From: CAYTPI01 sp964439625
Lineage (GTDB): Bacteria; Chloroflexota; Anaerolineae; Aggregatilineales; UBA3940
NCBI GenBank assembly: GCA_964439625.1
Contig: CAYTPI010000019.1
Location: 8,642-72,641, forward strand
Direction of reading: 5' to 3'
DNA length: 64,000 bases
Shown here: piece by piece, positions 61,395 to 64,000 of the stretch
Layout of the letters: the number at the start of each line of letters is the position of its first letter
Numbering within the stretch: the first letter of the stretch is position 1
Made by a program: the position numbers and the translations under genes
The notes under the pieces: model-generated
Databases searched by the model: none
The model's input: only the letters and a program-made list of their open reading frames with translations
What the model was told of the DNA's origin: nothing

Positions 61395-62561
61395 TTAGCG
61401 CACGCCCAGCAGAACTTCCACGGTGAGTTGATCAAGGCGCTCGTATGGCAGACCACGGGCACCTAAGGCAGGGCGGTCAAATGCCATTGCCTTCAGGGCA
61501 GCGGCTTTGTCGCTGTTGTATGTGCCCGTCATGCTGCTGGTTGAACCGTCATCCGCGTTGATCTTCGCCACCAATGCCTGAATTTCCTCGTCTGCGTTCC
61601 ACTGAGCTGCTTTGTCTTTCAGCAGTTCATAGGTGCGCATACAGCCACGGGCAAAATCCTTGACGCCTTCGTAATCCTCCGTGCGGTAGGCGTGGGCGTC
61701 AAAGTGGCGGCTGCCGTCGTAGTTGTTGTCTTCCAGCAGTTTGACCAAGAAGAAAGCACTCTTCACGTTGACGGAGCCAAAGCGGAAGTCTTGGTCGTAG
61801 CGCCCAAAGGCTTGATCGTTGAGGTCAATGTGGAACAACTTGCCTGCGTCGATGGCCTGGGCGACGGCATGCGTGAAGTTCAAGCCAGCCATGTGCTCAT
61901 GGGCAACTTCTGGGTTGACGCCAACCATCTCTGGGTGGTCGAGCGTCTCGATGAAGGCCAGCATATGCCCTGTCGTTGCGTTGTAGATATCGCCGCGGGG
62001 CTCGTTGGGCTTGGCCTCTAGCGCAAACTTGAGGTCGTAGCCTTGATCGATGACGTACTCTAGCAGGAAGTTCATTGCCTCGCGCGAGCGCTTAATTGAC
62101 TCAATGGGATCTTTGGAGGCATCGGTTTCGGTTCCTTCGCGCCCACCCCAGAAGACATAGACCTTCGCGCCGAATTCAACCCCTAGGTCGATTGCCTTCA
62201 TGGTCTTTTGCAGGGCGTAAGCCCGCACCTTCGGATCATTCGAGGTGAAGGCCCCATCCTTGAAGGCCGGGTCACTGAAGAGGTTGGTCGTTGCCATTGG
62301 GACAACCAAGCCGTTATCTGCCAAGGCTTGCTTGAACTCAGCGACGATTTTGTCGCGCTCGGCGGCGGTCGCATCGATCGGCACCAGGTCATTGTCGTGG
62401 AAGTTAACGCCGTAGGCCCCGACTTCACCAAGCAGGTTAGCGATCTCGATGTGGTTGATCACCGGACGGACGGGGCCACCGAACGGGTCACGCCCGATGT
62501 TGCCGACCGTCCACATGCCAAAGGTAAACTTGTTAGCGGGGTCTGGTTGATAGTTGCTCAT
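61395..62561 (-). CDS. xylA: Xylose isomerase (actinobacterial/group I type)
   Basis: A 388-residue TIM-barrel enzyme that isomerises D-xylose to D-xylulose. H55 and D58 (FHDND) form the hydride-shift site, E182 and K184 (LEAKP) and E218/H221 (EVAHEH) are metal ligands or neighbours, and D246 is in HIDLNDQ. Length and the FTFGMWTVGN opening fit the short class-I enzymes. The frame is open 32 codons upstream to 62657 without similarity; GGAG lies 7 bases before the ATG at 62561. A palindrome ~73 bases upstream may be an operator. Confidence 0.94.
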   Translation of the reverse strand: MSNYQPDPANKFTFGMWTVGNIGRDPFGGPVRPVINHIEIANLLGEVGAYGVNFHDNDLVPIDATAAERDKIVAEFKQALADNGLVVPMATTNLFSDPAFKDGAFTSNDPKVRAYALQKTMKAIDLGVEFGAKVYVFWGGREGTETDASKDPIESIKRSREAMNFLLEYVIDQGYDLKFALEAKPNEPRGDIYNATTGHMLAFIETLDHPEMVGVNPEVAHEHMAGLNFTHAVAQAIDAGKLFHIDLNDQAFGRYDQDFRFGSVNVKSAFFLVKLLEDNNYDGSRHFDAHAYRTEDYEGVKDFARGCMRTYELLKDKAAQWNADEEIQALVAKINADDGSTSSMTGTYNSDKAAALKAMAFDRPALGARGLPYERLDQLTVEVLLGVR

Positions 62562-62633
62562 GCTTCGTCTCCATATTTGTTGAGGGGTTACGATGGAATG
62601 CATAAAATGGGCGTATGGTGTCTGGCATACCAT

Positions 62634-62651
62634 ACCGATCAAATTATCGGT
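62634..62651. promoter_or_regulatory. Candidate operator upstream of xylA
   Basis: ACCGAT and ATCGGT form perfect 6-bp arms around a 6-base AT centre. Position ~73 bases before the xylA start and the symmetry fit a LacI- or ROK-type repressor site. No such regulator gene is in the window. Confidence 0.45.
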
Positions 62652-62795
62652 GAACATTCGGTGGCTGTCAATGAAGGATGAGCCTTGCTTGCCCTCAGTT
62701 TAACAGTTATAGAGACTTGTCATGGGGCAGTTAGATTTAAGGTTTGCAGGCATCGAAACAGATATCTAAGTCAAATGCACGCTAACCATATTCGG

Positions 62796-62801
62796 TATAA
62801 T
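62796..62801 (+). promoter_or_regulatory. -10 element for the DUF4380 gene
   Basis: A perfect TATAAT lies 104 bases before the DUF4380 start. I did not find a good -35. Confidence 0.4.
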
Positions 62802-62835
62802 AGCCTTATTAAGTCCCGTGAAACGGATAGAGGAT

Positions 62836-62851
62836 GGTCACACGGTCACAC
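62836..62851 (+). repeat. Tandem pair of GGTCACAC
   Basis: Two perfect, adjacent copies of an 8-bp unit lie between the TATAAT and the DUF4380 start, in the probable leader. They may be a regulator site; no copy was noted elsewhere. Confidence 0.4.
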
Positions 62852-62905
62852 AAGAGAAACGATTAACTGCCCAAGATTATCACTGACAACCCCTAAGGAA
62901 TACCC

Positions 62906-63841
62906 ATGCCAGTCAACAAAAAAGTTAAACCCTATGGCATCTGGCAGAATGCCTACCACATGACCACCGATACCCTTGACGTTGTCGTGACCATCGACGT
63001 TGGCCCACGCATCATCTATTTTGCATTGAACGGTCAAAGTAACCACATGGTTGAGCTGTTCTCCGTTGCTGAATTCAACCAGCCGGATGCCTGGCACCTG
63101 CGCGGCGGACATCGTTTTTGGCACGCCCCAGAAGCGATCCCACGGACGTATTACCCGGATAACAACCCGGTGACCGCCACCGATATGGGCGCGTTCGTGC
63201 GCTTCATCCAACCCGTCGAAGAGACAACAGGCCTGCAAAAAGAGATCGATATGTATGCAGCGGATGGTCAGAACTGGATCAAAGTGGTGCACCGCTTGAA
63301 GAACACCACCATGTGGCCCCTGAGCTTAGCCCCTTGGGCCTTGAGCGTTATGGCCCAGGGCGGGCGGGCGATTGTGCCCCTACCACCACGCCAACCCCAT
63401 TCGGAAAACGTGCTGCCCGTCAGCACGATCAGCCTGTGGTCTTACACTGACTTCACCGATCCGCGTTGGCTGCTTGGGCAGCGCTACGTGATGCTTCAGC
63501 AAGACCCGCAGAATGCAGTCTACCAGAAGATCGGCTTGCATTCACCGCAAGGGTGGGCCGCCTATTGGCGTGCGGGGCAACTGTTTTTGAAGCTCGTGAG
63601 CTATGATCAAAATGCAGATTACCCCGACCTGCACAGCACCATCGAGCTGTTCACAAACGCCGATATGCTTGAAGTCGAGACACTTGCCCCATACCAGCAG
63701 GTTCCATCCGGCGGCAGCGTCGAGCATGTTGAACACTGGTTTGCCTTCGACGCTATCCCCGCGATCAAGACGGAGGATGACGCTGACCAGCACCTGCTGC
63801 CGCTTGTTGAGCAAGCGCAGGCTTCGATTGTCAACGGTTGA
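62906..63841 (+). CDS. DUF4380 protein, aldose-epimerase-like fold
   Basis: A 311-residue soluble protein. TIDVGPRIIYFAL, GGHRFWHAPEAIPRTYYPDN and LAPWALSVMAQGGRAIVPLPPR match DUF4380 proteins, whose beta-sandwich resembles galactose mutarotase (LRGGHRFWHAPE carries the basic and aromatic residues seen at sugar sites). TAAGGA lies 6 bases before the ATG. It is divergent from xylA, so it may act on a sugar, possibly xylose or a xylo-oligosaccharide, but no activity is known for the family. The last 159 bases of the window beyond its stop hold nothing I can call. Confidence 0.78.
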   Translation: MPVNKKVKPYGIWQNAYHMTTDTLDVVVTIDVGPRIIYFALNGQSNHMVELFSVAEFNQPDAWHLRGGHRFWHAPEAIPRTYYPDNNPVTATDMGAFVRFIQPVEETTGLQKEIDMYAADGQNWIKVVHRLKNTTMWPLSLAPWALSVMAQGGRAIVPLPPRQPHSENVLPVSTISLWSYTDFTDPRWLLGQRYVMLQQDPQNAVYQKIGLHSPQGWAAYWRAGQLFLKLVSYDQNADYPDLHSTIELFTNADMLEVETLAPYQQVPSGGSVEHVEHWFAFDAIPAIKTEDDADQHLLPLVEQAQASIVNG

Positions 63842-64000
63842 GCACAGTGATGCGTTATTCCCTCGTGAAACTGTAGCCCGCGGCCGCTTCGATGCGGCAG
63901 GTATCGGGGTTGTGTACTGCGCCGTTGACTTATATAAATTTGGGGATATTTAGCGCTATTCAGCCTGCCGTGCTCCAGCCACTCGTCGATCGGCAACCAT

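Larger units (their letters stand above)
62562..62905. other. Divergent control region between xylA and the DUF4380 gene
   Basis: This 344-base region contains the palindrome at 62634-62651, a plus-strand TATAAT at 62796-62801, and a tandem pair of GGTCACAC at 62836-62851. No small gene is convincing. Control of xylA and the DUF4380 gene from one region is likely. Confidence 0.5.

Noticed and set aside
62562..62657. N-terminal extension of xylA
   Set aside because: Class-I xylose isomerases begin near FTFGMW; the ATG at 62561 has GGAG at 7 bases.
62208..62681. 157-codon plus-strand frame opposite xylA
   Set aside because: Antisense to conserved xylose isomerase codons; no family features.
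1..64000. tRNA, rRNA, CRISPR, phage or transposase genes
   Set aside because: I looked for T-loop patterns, regular spaced repeats and DDE or integrase motifs and found none; a tRNA scan and covariance-model search would settle it.

Overview
The window looks like chromosomal DNA from a bacterium of the phylum Chloroflexota, probably near the Anaerolineae. This is inferred from gene content: lipoproteins with Thr-Pro linkers after the lipobox, large GT-C membrane glycosyltransferases carrying a C-terminal beta domain, a Rieske/cytochrome b/dihaem cytochrome c complex, a Thermus-type NADP isocitrate dehydrogenase and an actinobacterial-type xylose isomerase. GTG and TTG starts are common and G+C is moderate. 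I saw no rRNA, tRNA, CRISPR array, transposase or phage gene.

Layout. 1-5.2 kb: end of a haem N-demethylase-like gene, icd, a sugar-binding lipoprotein and a lone GT39-type glycosyltransferase. 5.3-12.4 kb: a baeRF protein, LtrA, and an SDR-P450-AraC operon; the LtrA gene and the operon share a 48-bp promoter architecture. 12.5-14.0 kb: a GTPase and a DUF4388 protein. 14.3-17.9 kb: a beta-rich membrane protein facing a three-gene operon (inactive-retropepsin/7TM protein, RimK-like ATP-grasp ligase, membrane-anchored Asp/Glu-rich protein). 18-24.6 kb: asnS, a phosphohexomutase, coaX, a lipoprotein and small membrane proteins. 24.7-36.9 kb: a GNAT gene and five tandem GT39-type paralogues. 37-39.6 kb: signalling genes with a broken histidine kinase. 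39.8-49.9 kb: the menaquinol:cytochrome c reductase operon and ccmCD, separated by a second array of membrane-protein paralogues that ends in a gene fragment. 50-59.4 kb: small unknown genes, an orphan NarL-type regulator, an atypical pyruvate kinase, a decayed TPR lipoprotein gene, HEAT-repeat and membrane proteins, and an HtrA protease. 59.7-63.8 kb: xylB and xylA, and a divergent DUF4380 gene.

How the genes may work together. Icd, the phosphohexomutase, pyruvate kinase and XylAB are central and pentose carbon metabolism. CcmCD would deliver haem for the dihaem cytochrome of the adjacent reductase. The two membrane-protein arrays suggest heavy investment in lipid-linked sugar transfer at the cell surface. 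The AraC regulator is the last gene of the operon whose promoter carries the shared site, so autoregulation together with control of ltrA is the simplest reading.

The strongest candidates for something undescribed are (i) the duplicated AraC-type promoter element joining ltrA to SDR-P450-araC, and (ii) the ATP-grasp/7TM/acidic-protein operon, in which the acidic tail is a plausible ligase substrate. Several genes are broken (histidine kinase, TPR lipoprotein, array remnant); some breaks could be assembly errors.
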